DNA of 64,000 bases from Okeania sp. SIO1I7 (lineage in GTDB: Bacteria; Cyanobacteriota; Cyanobacteriia; Cyanobacteriales; Microcoleaceae): contig JAAHGF010000013.1 in NCBI GenBank assembly GCA_010672585.1, forward strand, positions 60,328-124,327. Reading direction: 5' to 3'. Of this stretch, positions 51,700-61,919 are shown one piece after another. Both the position numbers and the translations under genes were made by a program. Every line of letters starts with the position of its first letter. Positions within the stretch are counted from its first letter, which is position 1. Under the pieces are notes generated by a model, which saw only the letters and a program-made list of their open reading frames with translations, had not been told where the DNA came from and searched no databases.

Positions 51700-52197
51700 T
51701 CAAAAGATTACGTCACCACTAATGGTATTACCTTTAAACGCTTCTGGACTACCTACAATAGCCGCAGTATCAACAATATTTCCACTCTCAACAATATTAC
51801 CCCCACTCATAGTGCTTCCCTGAAACAAAGCATTAATTTTCTCAGCAGTTACTCCTTGAGACTTAATTTTTTCAATCTCAGCCTCAATATTTTTCACATC
51901 CTCTGGACTTTCCTGTTTTGCCACTTCAACCACATCAATAACAGCTTGCTTAACTTCCTGGTCTTCATTAGCAGCAGTTTCCAACTCTTGTATTGCCCGA
52001 TTAAAATCTACAGGAAAAGCTTCTGTTTCAGCAGATTTCAAGACTGGCAAAGTTCCCGCAGGCTTTCGTTGTATGAGTTGCCACAACTTACCTGCTTGCT
52101 CCAAAGTCTTTTCCCCTAAACCTTCCCCGGTCTTTTCCACATATTTAGTGAGAAAAGGAATAGCGATCGCTGCTAGGCCCAATTCTATAGGTTCCAT
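51700..52197 (-). CDS. N-terminal part of the STAND protein, cut off by an in-frame TGA
   Basis: The 165 residues start MEPIELGLAAIAIPFLTKYV and are helical. They end with repetitive short strands (GNIVESGNIVDTAAIVG, then GNTISGDVIF) before TGA at 51700-51702. The codons after the TGA continue in the same frame without interruption (LGSSGEAPTKKSTQF...FVGRDEVM) into the 809-residue NTPase. The two ORFs are thus one gene of about 1,012 codons with a single nonsense codon. Short GNxVxxG strands are common linkers before STAND modules in cyanobacteria. The effector nature of the N-terminal 100 residues is unknown. Confidence 0.82.
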   Translation of the reverse strand: MEPIELGLAAIAIPFLTKYVEKTGEGLGEKTLEQAGKLWQLIQRKPAGTLPVLKSAETEAFPVDFNRAIQELETAANEDQEVKQAVIDVVEVAKQESPEDVKNIEAEIEKIKSQGVTAEKINALFQGSTMSGGNIVESGNIVDTAAIVGSPEAFKGNTISGDVIF

Positions 52198-52347
52198 TTT
52201 CTATACTCCTTGTTAAGTTAATTTGTTGATAATTATAAATAATATTTATCTGGACTGCTATTTCCAAGTGTGGGGAGGGTGGGGCTAAAAACTCAGACAA
52301 TGCCATATTTTTCCTTCTTCCCTCTTCCTTCTTCCCTCTTCCTTCTA

Positions 52348-53436
52348 CTACACAAACAAACTTTCAACAGCTTGAAGCAACTTACCTTGACTCCAATCTT
52401 GATATAAATGAGCCGCGATCGCACATCCTCCACAACCCACACCTTCCTTAACATATCCCTGTTCATAAGCTTGTAGTTGAGGATAACAAGACTCAGCAAA
52501 ACTAAGTTGTGTTGCCATCAAAGGCACAAAACCAATTTCTCTAGCTAACCCCACAGTATCTCCCGTCGGGTCTTCAGCAACCCATCGAGTTGTTCCCACC
52601 ACAATATTCTCAGGCAGCCAAGATATAGAATATTTTGCAGCTAATGCTTGCATCAAAGCATAAACAGCTAACATTTGTGTACCACCAGCTAACATCACCC
52701 CTACTTTTAGACTTGCTGTCATTGCCATTCCTGCTACTACTATTTGCATCGGGTCTCCCACCGCAGCGACCAATTTTAGAGGTTGTGAAAGCATAGGTAC
52801 AGAATTAAAACCAGAAGCTTGTAAACCCTGACGCACCACAGCCAATTTTTGAGTATGATTACATTGAGGATGACTACTATTAACTTTGCCTACAGCAGCA
52901 ATACCTAAACCTAACAAAATTGCTAAAGCTGTAGTTGTACCTCCAACCACACATTCTCCTAAAATTAAATAGCTATCTTTTGCTTCCGCAGCTAACTTAT
53001 ATCCCCAACTCTTGCCAACTTCTAGTAAATGTTCAACAGTTGCCATATCTAAAGCATGACCAGAAGTTAAACAACGAGCTGGAGTACCTCCCAAATCAAT
53101 TGTTGGTACAGTGGGTTGATGAGTTAAACCAGCATTAAATAAGTAGAGAGGAATATTGAGAGCATCAACAATTGCTTTTGTGATTAAAACTGGAGAAGCA
53201 CCAGCATCAAGGGGTGGTAATGGATATTTGGGTTGTGGTTGAAAACCATTATATAAAAATTCCACATCTGCCAAACAGGTATATTGGCGGTCTTGTGGAG
53301 TCGCCCCTGCTGCAGAAATTCCCGGTATTAGACCTGTATCTGTAAATCCTAATATACAGCCAAAAATTGGTTGGCGACTCCGATACTTTTGCAGCCAATT
53401 TTTTCCCTGTTGCACCTGAGTATAAACACGAATCAT
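52348..53436 (-). CDS. cobT: CobT-like nicotinate mononucleotide-dependent phosphoribosyltransferase
   Basis: The 362 residues include IFGCILGFTDTGLIPGISAA, PLPPLDAGASPVLITKAIVD, CLTSGHALDMATVEHLLEVG, LILGECVVGGTTTALAILLG and GVGCGGCAIA. This matches the family long annotated TIGR00303, a CobT homologue of cyanobacteria and archaea. It is thought to activate the lower ligand base (adenine in pseudocobalamin) for the nucleotide loop. The Gly-rich blocks are intact. The downstream DUF2232 membrane protein may be functionally linked. Confidence 0.85.
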   Translation of the reverse strand: MIRVYTQVQQGKNWLQKYRSRQPIFGCILGFTDTGLIPGISAAGATPQDRQYTCLADVEFLYNGFQPQPKYPLPPLDAGASPVLITKAIVDALNIPLYLFNAGLTHQPTVPTIDLGGTPARCLTSGHALDMATVEHLLEVGKSWGYKLAAEAKDSYLILGECVVGGTTTALAILLGLGIAAVGKVNSSHPQCNHTQKLAVVRQGLQASGFNSVPMLSQPLKLVAAVGDPMQIVVAGMAMTASLKVGVMLAGGTQMLAVYALMQALAAKYSISWLPENIVVGTTRWVAEDPTGDTVGLAREIGFVPLMATQLSFAESCYPQLQAYEQGYVKEGVGCGGCAIAAHLYQDWSQGKLLQAVESLFV

Positions 53437-53914
53437 TATTATTATTGAGTAAATGTAGGTAATAGATTATTAGATATCTTCAGAAAAGAGGGAATAGGGA
53501 ATAGGGAACCCACCCCTAGCCCCTCCCAGGAGGGGAATAATTGATAATTTATAGATAAAATTGATTTTATTTTTGATTTTTGGAGATGTCTATTAGAGGT
53601 TGTCTTAGAAGTCCCATTTGCTACATCTAAGCCCCCTAAATCCCCCAATTTTGGGGGACTTAGAAGCAAATAGACTCTTGTTCCCCCCAAAGTTGGGGGG
53701 CTAGGGGGGCAAAATTCAGTATCAAAAAACTTTTCAGATATCCTCTTAGAAATTAGAAAAGTTTACTTATAGCACTACGCAAATAGGTTAAGACATTTAT
53801 AAATGCTCAAACTCAGTCAGATATTACTTTTGACTTATGACTGTCTTGAGTGCGTCTTACATTCTGAGGAAACCTCAGAATTACGCACTCGCTTTTGACT
53901 TCCGCGTAGCGGCA
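53437..53914. other. intergenic region with palindromes
   Basis: A GGGAGG palindrome (53506-53536) and a CCCCCAATTTTGGGGG/CCCCCCAAAGTTGGGGGG pair (about 53642-53702) occupy it. The second module is a known style of dispersed cyanobacterial repeat. No gene is supported. Confidence 0.55.
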
Positions 53915-54574
53915 CTACTCATAATCAAGCAAAACTCTTACCCATTTAGGAGGTCTAGGAATAGGGTTGCCGATGCGGTCTAGTAATAATAAAGCTACCA
54001 AATGTACAACAAATAAATACACTATATTATTCACAAGTACCATGACTAAAGCAAGTGCTTGAATTAATGGCAAACTAGGTTGAGCTAATAATCCCAATTT
54101 GATAAATACCCATTCTACGAATTCTGTAACTTGTGTAGTTAAATATATCCAGAGGTCTTGCCCCAACAAAAGTGAAAGTAACCAAAATCGAAAAAAGAAA
54201 CCAATAGAGCCGAGTATAGAACCTAAACCAATAGAAGTTAACCAATTTCCTCCTCGTTTCCACACCCCCCCTAACATTACTCCCATCAAACCAAAGGGAA
54301 TAACAAATAAAATACTACGAGTTGGCCCCATAAGCACAGATAATAGTAATCCTGATACTGCTGCGCCCATCCAAGCGGCACGGTTTCCCCATCGTAAATA
54401 TAGTAAGGCAATTGGTACTGGAAAGAAAACTCTTAATAAGGGTCCCAAGGGAAAATAATAATTGATAAACCAAATTAAACTAGCTGTACTGGCCAGAAAG
54501 GCTGTTTCTACCAGAACTATTGGTTTATCTTCTTTGCTGGTGGATGATGGTATTCGATCTGAAGTTGTTTTCAC
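53915..54574 (-). CDS. DUF2232 membrane protein
   Basis: The 219 residues have about six hydrophobic segments, including PIVLVETAFLASTASLIWFI, NRAAWMGAAVSGLLLSVLMG and LALVMVLVNNIVYLFVVHLV. MGVMLGGVWKRGGNWLTSIG lies in the middle. The layout fits DUF2232, which resembles S-components of ECF transporters, so a vitamin or cofactor role is possible. It is on the same strand as cobT with the gap of repeats between, which supports but does not prove a cobamide link. Confidence 0.78.
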   Translation of the reverse strand: MKTTSDRIPSSTSKEDKPIVLVETAFLASTASLIWFINYYFPLGPLLRVFFPVPIALLYLRWGNRAAWMGAAVSGLLLSVLMGPTRSILFVIPFGLMGVMLGGVWKRGGNWLTSIGLGSILGSIGFFFRFWLLSLLLGQDLWIYLTTQVTEFVEWVFIKLGLLAQPSLPLIQALALVMVLVNNIVYLFVVHLVALLLLDRIGNPIPRPPKWVRVLLDYE

Positions 54575-54999
<425 letters not shown>

Positions 55000-55704
55000 T
55001 TAAACAAGTGTACGTTCCAATGCGTGTATATCAGGAATACATAATGTATCGCGATCGCGCTTGATTAATGACTTTTTTTCTAACTTACTTAAGACTCTAG
55101 TTACTGTCTCTCTGGCCAACCCACTTAAACTACTTAGTTCTCTATGAGGTAAATTAGGAATTTCTTTTCCTTGTTGAGAATCTATACCTTGCCCTTCTGC
55201 TAAAAATAGTAAAATATCTGCTACCCTAGCCTGAGCATCTGCTTCTCGTAGTCTGAGTCGTCGATTCACTTGTCGTAAACGTCTGGCCATTAATTGGGCT
55301 AATCGAATTCCTGCTGTGGGTTCAGTATGAATTAGATGAGCAAAATCCTGAGCTGGCATATTACCAATTAATGTGGGGGCTAAGGTAATTACATCAGTAG
55401 AGCGAGGTACTTCATCTAAAGCAGCCATTTCTCCAAATAATTCGCCTTTACCCAAAATATTCAGGGTTACTTCTTTACCATCCAAGTTATAGGTGCGAAT
55501 TTTTACCCACCCATCCAGAATGAAATATACAGATGTCCCCCAATCATTTTCCAGCAAGATTACCTGGTTTGGTGGATGTTGACGACTGACCACATGAATG
55601 ACTGCTTTTTCTAATGCTTCTTGTGGTAAACCTTCAAAAAATGAGGTAGAAAGCATTAATTCTTTAATATTTAATTGGGGGTCGCGATTATACCTTTCTT
55701 CCAT
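55000..55704 (-). CDS. Crp/Fnr-family transcriptional regulator
   Basis: The 234 residues have a cyclic-nucleotide-binding-like domain (about 18-145) with LLENDWGTSVYFILDGWVKI and GKGELFGEMAALDEVPRSTD, close to the canonical RGELA-type phosphate cassette (GEMAALDE.PRS). The dimer helix LMARRLRQVNRRLRLREADA follows, then a winged HTH with LPHRELSSLSGLARETVTRV. The PRS Arg-Ser suggests cAMP-type binding is possible. It resembles SyCRP2/CRP-like regulators of cyanobacteria; it is not NtcA. Targets are unknown. Confidence 0.88.
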   Translation of the reverse strand: MEERYNRDPQLNIKELMLSTSFFEGLPQEALEKAVIHVVSRQHPPNQVILLENDWGTSVYFILDGWVKIRTYNLDGKEVTLNILGKGELFGEMAALDEVPRSTDVITLAPTLIGNMPAQDFAHLIHTEPTAGIRLAQLMARRLRQVNRRLRLREADAQARVADILLFLAEGQGIDSQQGKEIPNLPHRELSSLSGLARETVTRVLSKLEKKSLIKRDRDTLCIPDIHALERTLV

Positions 55705-56278
55705 AAAGTTATTTTTTCAATATTAATAGGGCAGTATATTTAGCCCACAGAGCAACTATAAATTAATAATTAAAAATTAATACATATTATATTATTAGCC
55801 AATTGGCCGACGTTAAATATCCTGAAAGTCAACAACTTTGTGGCAGCTATGATAAGGCTTTTACAGTATAGTAGTAGTACAGGATTTGTCAAAAACCCAA
55901 AATATAGATCATAAATCCAGAAACTTTATACTACTGCTTCGAGTTAAACGCTCCTTGACAGATTAAACATCCACAGAGTTGTACTGCTGTTTCCTCATCC
56001 TAAAAGATTTTCTTAACAGCTCAATTTGAGGACTATTATAGTTAATAAATATTATTATGTATGTAGTAGGTATAGAAAGCAAAACTCTTTAAATTATTAA
56101 TTTAATAATATCCTGCTATTGCTACATCAGGCTATACATTAGACTAAAGAGTCTGAAAAAACCTTAACACTTTTAATTCAATTCATCCCCAATTTGTACA
56201 TCTAGTATGAAAGACTAATTTTAAAGTCAGTTATGCTCTCATCAGTTTTATAATTCTTAATGAAGGTGAGCGACAGAG
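55705..56278. other. AT-rich intergenic region
   Basis: This divergent gap of about 570 bases carries promoters for the Crp gene and the coiled-coil gene. An ATTAATAATTAAAAATTAAT stretch is near 55761-55780. No repeat family member or gene was recognised. Confidence 0.4.
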
Positions 56279-58060
56279 GTGAAACTCTTGAATTTCCAGA
56301 ATAAGCAAATCAAATCAATGATCCGGGAAATAGATCAGGTGCTAAATCAGTCTAGCACTGAAAATTCTCCTAAAGTCCTAGAAAAAACACTCAGAAAATC
56401 TCAAAAGATACTAAAGCAGGTTTTGAACTACCTCAGTCAGAATGTGGATACAATCTCCAGTCTACAGCTACTCTCTGTTGACCCACCTTCAAATTCAGAA
56501 AATATTATTGACCAGACCACAAAGCAACATCCAGAAAAGCTAGAAGAGTTTTTGACTCCTATTAATCACTATCTACAAGAAGATTTTCAAGTTCTTAAAG
56601 AACAACGTCAAGCTTTGCAAGAAGAAATTAGGCAACTGGAGAAGCAAAGACAAGATAATTATTCTCTAGCTCAACAATATGCTAAACAGGAGCAAATTAT
56701 CTCTGAGTTTTCTCAAGCTTTACTTGGCCCAGTACAAGAAACATTGGTGGAACATTTGTCTCAGTTAACTAACCAGCATCCATATCCAAGTCAAAGTCAG
56801 ACTGCTTTACCTCTTAACCAAAATCTTGATCCACAAACTTCTAAAAATATTGAATCTTCTGAAATGGTGTCAAGTTCAGAGGATAGGTTTAGAGAAGATT
56901 ATAACTTCGATCGGCCATTTGTTGATGACTTTAATATAGAGGATAGTGAAGAAACACAGCAAGAGCCAGAAAATTTTATAGTATCCTCCAATGTTAGTCC
57001 TCAAAATATTCAAAATAAAAAGCTATCTCCTCACATAAATGAATTATATGAGCTGGCTGATACAACAGTATTACCTTATCCGGGATATGAGTTTGTGGCA
57101 AAAGTAAATACAGAGTCAAAAGCAACTGAAGCAGATAACTTAAACCCTCAAGAATCATCTATTCAAAATCAACTTAATCTTGATGAACAGCAAGATTTAG
57201 AATTTGTTAAAAGTCAAAACCAGCAAAATCAAACTTTTGCTCAACTAGAAGCTCCCAGTTTTGAAGAGAATGAAACAGATTTGCAAAAATATCAAAATTA
57301 TACTGCTAAAACAGAAGATTCAGAAATAGCAAATACGATGGAATCATCACTAAATTCAGAGTCAAATTTAGAAAACTCAGAAAATTTAGAAAGCTCTGAA
57401 ATTATCGAATCTCTAAGTAATCTATTCGGTGAACTAGAGATAAATGAGGTGGAAACTAAGCAATTAATTGCTTCTTTGGAATCTAAACAAGAACAAAAAA
57501 ATTGCAGCAATAAATCAGAAAAAGAAGAATATCTTCAGGCATCGGCTAGAGAAAGTCTTTTACCAATACAAGAATCTGATGAAAAACAAGATATAGAATT
57601 ATTATTAGATACTAATACCCTCAATAATTTGCGTTCTGATTTAGAAAATTTAGAAGAATTTGACTTAGATGAATTAGCAAACGATCCGCAACAAACTGAG
57701 CTTCAATTAGGAGAATATTCTCCTGTATCTTTAGCAGAAAGCAATCCTGAATCGACTAATGATTCTGTTACTTCGACTTCAGAAGCAGAAATTACTAACT
57801 TAGAGGGTTTATTTATAGATATTGATGATGTTTCCGGAAAATCAAATCTAATGAACCAAGAAAATACTCACAATTCAGCAGAAAATACAGAAAATGAACA
57901 AACTTTAGAAGATATTTTAGATAGCTTAACATCTTCAACAGAAGTAGAATCAACAGACACAGAGGACCAAGAATTTTTACAGCTAGAAACCCTACTTCAA
58001 GACCTTCCAGAGACAGAAAAAAAAAATTTAATTCCTCAAAAGAGACAGATAGAAAACTAG
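56279..58060 (+). CDS. acidic coiled-coil protein, N-terminal part of a frameshifted fusion
   Basis: The protein is 593 residues and is not assigned to a family. Residues 1-175 are coiled-coil rich (QDFQVLKEQRQALQEEIRQL region). Residues 180-590 are highly acidic, low complexity, rich in Glu, Asn, Ser and Gln with short amphipathic pieces (SLSNLFGELEINEVETKQLI). It ends at TAG at 58058 soon after an A10 run. Adding one A there would continue the frame into the Hsp70-like ORF, so this is probably the N-terminal half of one protein of about 1,260 residues. The start is a GTG at 56279. Confidence 0.65.
   Translation: MKLLNFQNKQIKSMIREIDQVLNQSSTENSPKVLEKTLRKSQKILKQVLNYLSQNVDTISSLQLLSVDPPSNSENIIDQTTKQHPEKLEEFLTPINHYLQEDFQVLKEQRQALQEEIRQLEKQRQDNYSLAQQYAKQEQIISEFSQALLGPVQETLVEHLSQLTNQHPYPSQSQTALPLNQNLDPQTSKNIESSEMVSSSEDRFREDYNFDRPFVDDFNIEDSEETQQEPENFIVSSNVSPQNIQNKKLSPHINELYELADTTVLPYPGYEFVAKVNTESKATEADNLNPQESSIQNQLNLDEQQDLEFVKSQNQQNQTFAQLEAPSFEENETDLQKYQNYTAKTEDSEIANTMESSLNSESNLENSENLESSEIIESLSNLFGELEINEVETKQLIASLESKQEQKNCSNKSEKEEYLQASARESLLPIQESDEKQDIELLLDTNTLNNLRSDLENLEEFDLDELANDPQQTELQLGEYSPVSLAESNPESTNDSVTSTSEAEITNLEGLFIDIDDVSGKSNLMNQENTHNSAENTENEQTLEDILDSLTSSTEVESTDTEDQEFLQLETLLQDLPETEKKNLIPQKRQIEN
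58017..58026 (+). other. A10 homopolymer at the frame junction
   Basis: Ten consecutive A bases lie at the end of the first ORF. One additional A (or loss of two) joins the two halves as E-K-K-K-F-N-S-S and continues to GIDFGTTG. Runs of nine or more A are known hot spots for RNA polymerase slippage and for sequencing errors. Confidence 0.8.
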
Positions 58061-60075
58061 ATAAAACAGCTTCACTATGGTATTTAGGAATTGACTTTGG
58101 TACTACAGGTATTTCTGCAGCATTATTTAATCATAGCAGCAGTGAAATTTATCCTATATATTGGGAGAGAGCAGGAACTAAACAAGAGTTAGATATTACT
58201 GAAACAAATCAACAATTTACTCTCTCAACAAAAATAGACCAAAGAACTTTCAGTGCTACCAAAAAAATATATCACTTACCATCAACTTTATACATACATC
58301 AAAAATTATCCCAAGAGAAAACTATAGAAGAAAAACCCTTATTACTACAAAACTTTAAACCTGCTTTAAAAGTTACTATTCCTTACATTTCAATTAAATT
58401 TGAAAAACAAAAATTGCAGGAAAAGCCAGAGGAATCTTTTCTTCTAGATTCTAACTTTGTTGCTACAACTTCTCATGAACCAATTTTACAGTTGTCTGAA
58501 CATCAACAAATTTCTCTCAAATTAGTTCATCAAGGATTAGTAACTTTATTGACAACCCTTCAGACCCAAGCTTTTGTCCAAGACTCCATTTCTCTAACTG
58601 ATGGAGAAACTCAAACAATAATTACTTTACCTAATGATTATATTTGTGGCGCAGTAGGATTAGACCAAGAAACATTTGTTTCCGCTTTGGCACAATTAAA
58701 ATCTGTGTTGATGGGTAGTCCAACTAATTGGCCAGAAGCTTATCGCTTCAATCTCAGAGAAGCAGTTTTAGAAGCAGGTCTTGTTAAAGATGTTAGTCAA
58801 GTAATTGTAGTTGAGGAGGCGATCGCTACTGCCTTATCAGAATTAACTTCAGTAACAGAAGATCCAAAAACATCTACTATCTCAGAATTTAGAAGGGGCA
58901 AAATTTTAATTGTGAATGTGGGAGCAACCACAACAGAAATGGCTTTAGTTAATTTCCCTGATGATGGCCAAAATTTAACTTACTCTCACTTCCATTGTCA
59001 TAGTTTTGCTTATGGGGGTCATGCTCTAGATCAAGATATTGTTTGTCAACTATTACTCAAAAACGAAAATATTTCGCCCCAGACCCAGAAAGAAAATAAT
59101 CAAGAACAATCTACTCAATTATGGCCACGACCGGGATATCCAGATTTGTCAATTAGGTATCAATTACAGCAATGGTTACAAAGTTCATCTTATAGACAAG
59201 AATTATTAGCAGCAGCTCGTAATTTAAAAGTAATTCTGCCATCTGAAAATGAATTTATTTTGAATATAGGCGATCGCCAATGGTATTTACAGCAACAAGA
59301 TTTAGAAAAGAAAGTATTAGAACCTTTTATACAACAATTAAATCAGGAGTTAAATAATTTTTTGAGTAGGGTGGGAATATCTCCGGTGGGAATTAACCGC
59401 GCTTTATGTACTGGAGGTAATGGGAGTTGGAGCAGGATATCTCGTTGGTTACGTCAAAAATTGCCTAATGCAATTATTGTTCAAGATGCAAAAGTTAATT
59501 CTGAAAATGTAGAGTTAGGGGAGGAAGAGCGACAGGGAGCGGATAATTGTTTATCTGAGATTGAAGATATTAAACTAACTATAGGTAGGGTCGCTTATGG
59601 TTTAGCTATTTTACCTCTTTATCCACAAATTATAGATATACCTCAGCAACAGTACAACGACTATTTTTTACTTTGGGAAATACTGCGAGTTTTTCCAGAT
59701 CGTGCTTTATCCCTCAGAAAAGTTTATCAATTATTAGAGGAACAAGGAATAAATACTCGTGTTTGTCAGGAGAACATTAAGACTATTTTAGAAAGTAAAC
59801 TACCTCCTGGTTTAATACCTTTGGAGGAAGATATAATGTTATTGAGTGAAGTTTCTCGACAAAATTCTGACTATCAAAGTTTGAGAGCAAAGCCACTTTT
59901 TTGCCAAGAAACTGATGGTAGTGGATATCGTTTGAGTAACGAACAAGCAGAATATGTAAAAGAATACTTACATAAGCTAGTTGCTAATACTAGGCAAAAA
60001 TTTGAGGAACCTTTGCTTCAGTCTCTTGATACTTTAGCGATCGCGGAGCGTGGTGTCAACCATATCGCTTTCTGA
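58027..60075 (+). CDS. Hsp70/actin-like ATPase, C-terminal part of the fusion (no own start)
   Basis: The open frame runs from 58027 with no start before the ATPase begins at LWYLGIDFGTTGISAALF (about 58075), the phosphate-1 loop of Hsp70-type ATPases. Later IVNVGATTTEMALVNF is the phosphate-2 loop, and RALCTGGNGSWSRISRWLRQ is the adenosine motif. YGGHALDQDIVCQLLL is typical of the family. A TTG at 58414 would omit the first loop and is unlikely. Hence expression needs a shift at the A-run at 58017-58026. Substrate-binding domains of DnaK are absent. The cellular role is unknown. Confidence 0.75.
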   Translation, partial: FNSSKETDRKLDKTASLWYLGIDFGTTGISAALFNHSSSEIYPIYWERAGTKQELDITETNQQFTLSTKIDQRTFSATKKIYHLPSTLYIHQKLSQEKTIEEKPLLLQNFKPALKVTIPYISIKFEKQKLQEKPEESFLLDSNFVATTSHEPILQLSEHQQISLKLVHQGLVTLLTTLQTQAFVQDSISLTDGETQTIITLPNDYICGAVGLDQETFVSALAQLKSVLMGSPTNWPEAYRFNLREAVLEAGLVKDVSQVIVVEEAIATALSELTSVTEDPKTSTISEFRRGKILIVNVGATTTEMALVNFPDDGQNLTYSHFHCHSFAYGGHALDQDIVCQLLLKNENISPQTQKENNQEQSTQLWPRPGYPDLSIRYQLQQWLQSSSYRQELLAAARNLKVILPSENEFILNIGDRQWYLQQQDLEKKVLEPFIQQLNQELNNFLSRVGISPVGINRALCTGGNGSWSRISRWLRQKLPNAIIVQDAKVNSENVELGEEERQGADNCLSEIEDIKLTIGRVAYGLAILPLYPQIIDIPQQQYNDYFLLWEILRVFPDRALSLRKVYQLLEEQGINTRVCQENIKTILESKLPPGLIPLEEDIMLLSEVSRQNSDYQSLRAKPLFCQETDGSGYRLSNEQAEYVKEYLHKLVANTRQKFEEPLLQSLDTLAIAERGVNHIAF

Positions 60076-60392
60076 TTTTTTTCACTATTATATCTTGTTA
60101 ATTTGTATTAAGCGCAGCTTCATGGACAATTGGTATTTTCATTAATTGATAATGGATAATTACCTCTGGTTAAAACCGCTACGGAATTGAATATAAGGAA
60201 ATCTGATTTCTTCTCTTGGTCGATTGGATATGGTTAGGAAACCCATCCATCCCACCCTACGGGAAAGCTGCGCTAACGACCGCTTTTTTCTCCTTAAAAG
60301 GAGAGACTTTAAACCGAATGGATTAATTATCAATTATCAATTATCCATTGGTAAAGAGTTATTTCTTACTTCTGAATTTTGAGTTATCAAAT
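60076..60392. repeat. gap holding an AT-bounded dispersed repeat
   Basis: 60134-60346 is a single-unit copy. It runs from ATTAATTGATAATGGATAAT through GGTCGATTGGATATGG and CCTTAAAAGGAGAG to ATTATCAATTATCAATTATC. Its right border ends 45 bases before the protease start, so it may carry or displace the promoter. Confidence 0.75.
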
Positions 60393-61919
60393 ATGAACTT
60401 TAAAAATTATCTATGGATTTTTGTGAATTTATTATTTCCAATTCAGCCCCTATTTCTAACTTCTTCCCTCTTACTTTTTCCTTCTACAGCAATTGTTTTA
60501 ATGCAACCTGCTGCTAAAGCTTTAATGGCAGATGAAATTAATCAAATTGCTACAGAATTTACAGTATTAATTGACTCAATAAATCCAGCTTCTGGGGTAA
60601 TAATTTCTCGTAAAAAAGACACTTATTATGTTTTAACTGCCAAGCACGTTGTAGAAACCCAAGATGAATATGCAGTTATTACTAAAGATGGGGAAAGACA
60701 TAAAATTGATTATCAAAGAATAATTAAATTACCAGGAGTAGATTTAGCACTTTTAGAATTTCGGAGTCAGAAAAAGTATCAAATAGCTAGTTTAGCTGAT
60801 TATGATTATAAAGCTGAATTTCGCCATGTTTTTGTGTCTGGTTGGCCTGCATCAAGATTACCTTTTTCCCAAAGAGAACGTTTATTTAGTCCGGGATTAT
60901 TAATTAATCAAGATTATGAATTAGCTTTTATCAAAGACCCGGTTTCTAATGGTTATGAACTTTTTTATAACAATATTACTGAGTTAGGTTTGAGTGGCGC
61001 ACCTATTTTAGATACTCAAGGAAGAGTAATTGGAATTCATGGTGCTTCTGAAGGTACAAAAATTTATGATGAAAAGTCTAATTCAGTGGAGAGAGTGAGT
61101 ATTGGTTTTAGTTATGGAATTCCTATTAATACCTTTTTACAGTTAGCAGATAAGTTCAATATGAGATTAAATATTCAATTAGAAAATTCACCTCCACGAC
61201 CACTAACTCAAAAAGAAGCTTTTTCTATAGAAGCTTATTTAAAAGTTCCAGAAACAACAGATATTTCTAGTGCAGCAGCATGGTCAAATCGTGGGAATCA
61301 TTTGTATAGGTTGGAGAGATTTGAAGAAGCATTAATAGCTTTTGAACGTGCAATAAAAATCAGAGAAAATTTTCATCCTGCTTGGTATGGAAAAGGAAAT
61401 GTATTATCAGCTTTAGGTAGATATGATAGAGCAATTGATGCCTATCAAAAAACAGTAAAAATTAAACCAGACTTTTATTTAGCTTGGCGAGACAAAGGCG
61501 CTCTATTAGCTTATTTAGACCAACCTCACGACGCATTAATATCTTTCAATCAAGTAATTAGATATAAACCAGATGATTTTGTAGTTTGGTATCTGAGAGG
61601 AAATATTTTAACAAAACATTTTCAGGAATATAAACAAGCGATCGCTGCCTATAATAAGGCAATTCAATTAAAGTCTGATTTTGTTGATGCTTGGGTGGGA
61701 AAAGGAGAAGTTCTTTATCGTTTAGAGCGGTATCAAGAAGCTAGAGAAGTTGCTCAACAAGCGTTGAAACTTAAGCCTAACGACCCAGAAATTTCGAGTC
61801 TTTTAAATGCTCTAGATGAAAGAAATTTACCACCAGACTCTGTTGAATGGAGACCAAATCAAAACCAAGTAGAAAGAAGAAATTATCCTCCCAGAAAACC
61901 ACCTAATTTATTATGGTAA
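60393..61919 (+). CDS. secreted trypsin-like serine protease with TPR repeats
   Basis: The ATG at 60393 (MNFKNYLWIFVNLLFPIQP) was chosen because it opens an N-terminal signal or anchor segment; a TTG at 60348 would add 15 residues from repeat DNA. The protease part shows His in YVLTAKHVVET, Asp in LPGVDLALLEF and Ser in ELGLSGAPILDTQGRVIGIH, a complete triad. From about residue 265 there are five TPR-like units (AWSNRGNHLYRLERFEEALI, AWYGKGNVLSALGRYDRAID and so on). The C-terminal 30 residues are Pro/Asn rich. A periplasmic role is likely. Confidence 0.85.
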   Translation: MNFKNYLWIFVNLLFPIQPLFLTSSLLLFPSTAIVLMQPAAKALMADEINQIATEFTVLIDSINPASGVIISRKKDTYYVLTAKHVVETQDEYAVITKDGERHKIDYQRIIKLPGVDLALLEFRSQKKYQIASLADYDYKAEFRHVFVSGWPASRLPFSQRERLFSPGLLINQDYELAFIKDPVSNGYELFYNNITELGLSGAPILDTQGRVIGIHGASEGTKIYDEKSNSVERVSIGFSYGIPINTFLQLADKFNMRLNIQLENSPPRPLTQKEAFSIEAYLKVPETTDISSAAAWSNRGNHLYRLERFEEALIAFERAIKIRENFHPAWYGKGNVLSALGRYDRAIDAYQKTVKIKPDFYLAWRDKGALLAYLDQPHDALISFNQVIRYKPDDFVVWYLRGNILTKHFQEYKQAIAAYNKAIQLKSDFVDAWVGKGEVLYRLERYQEAREVAQQALKLKPNDPEISSLLNALDERNLPPDSVEWRPNQNQVERRNYPPRKPPNLLW

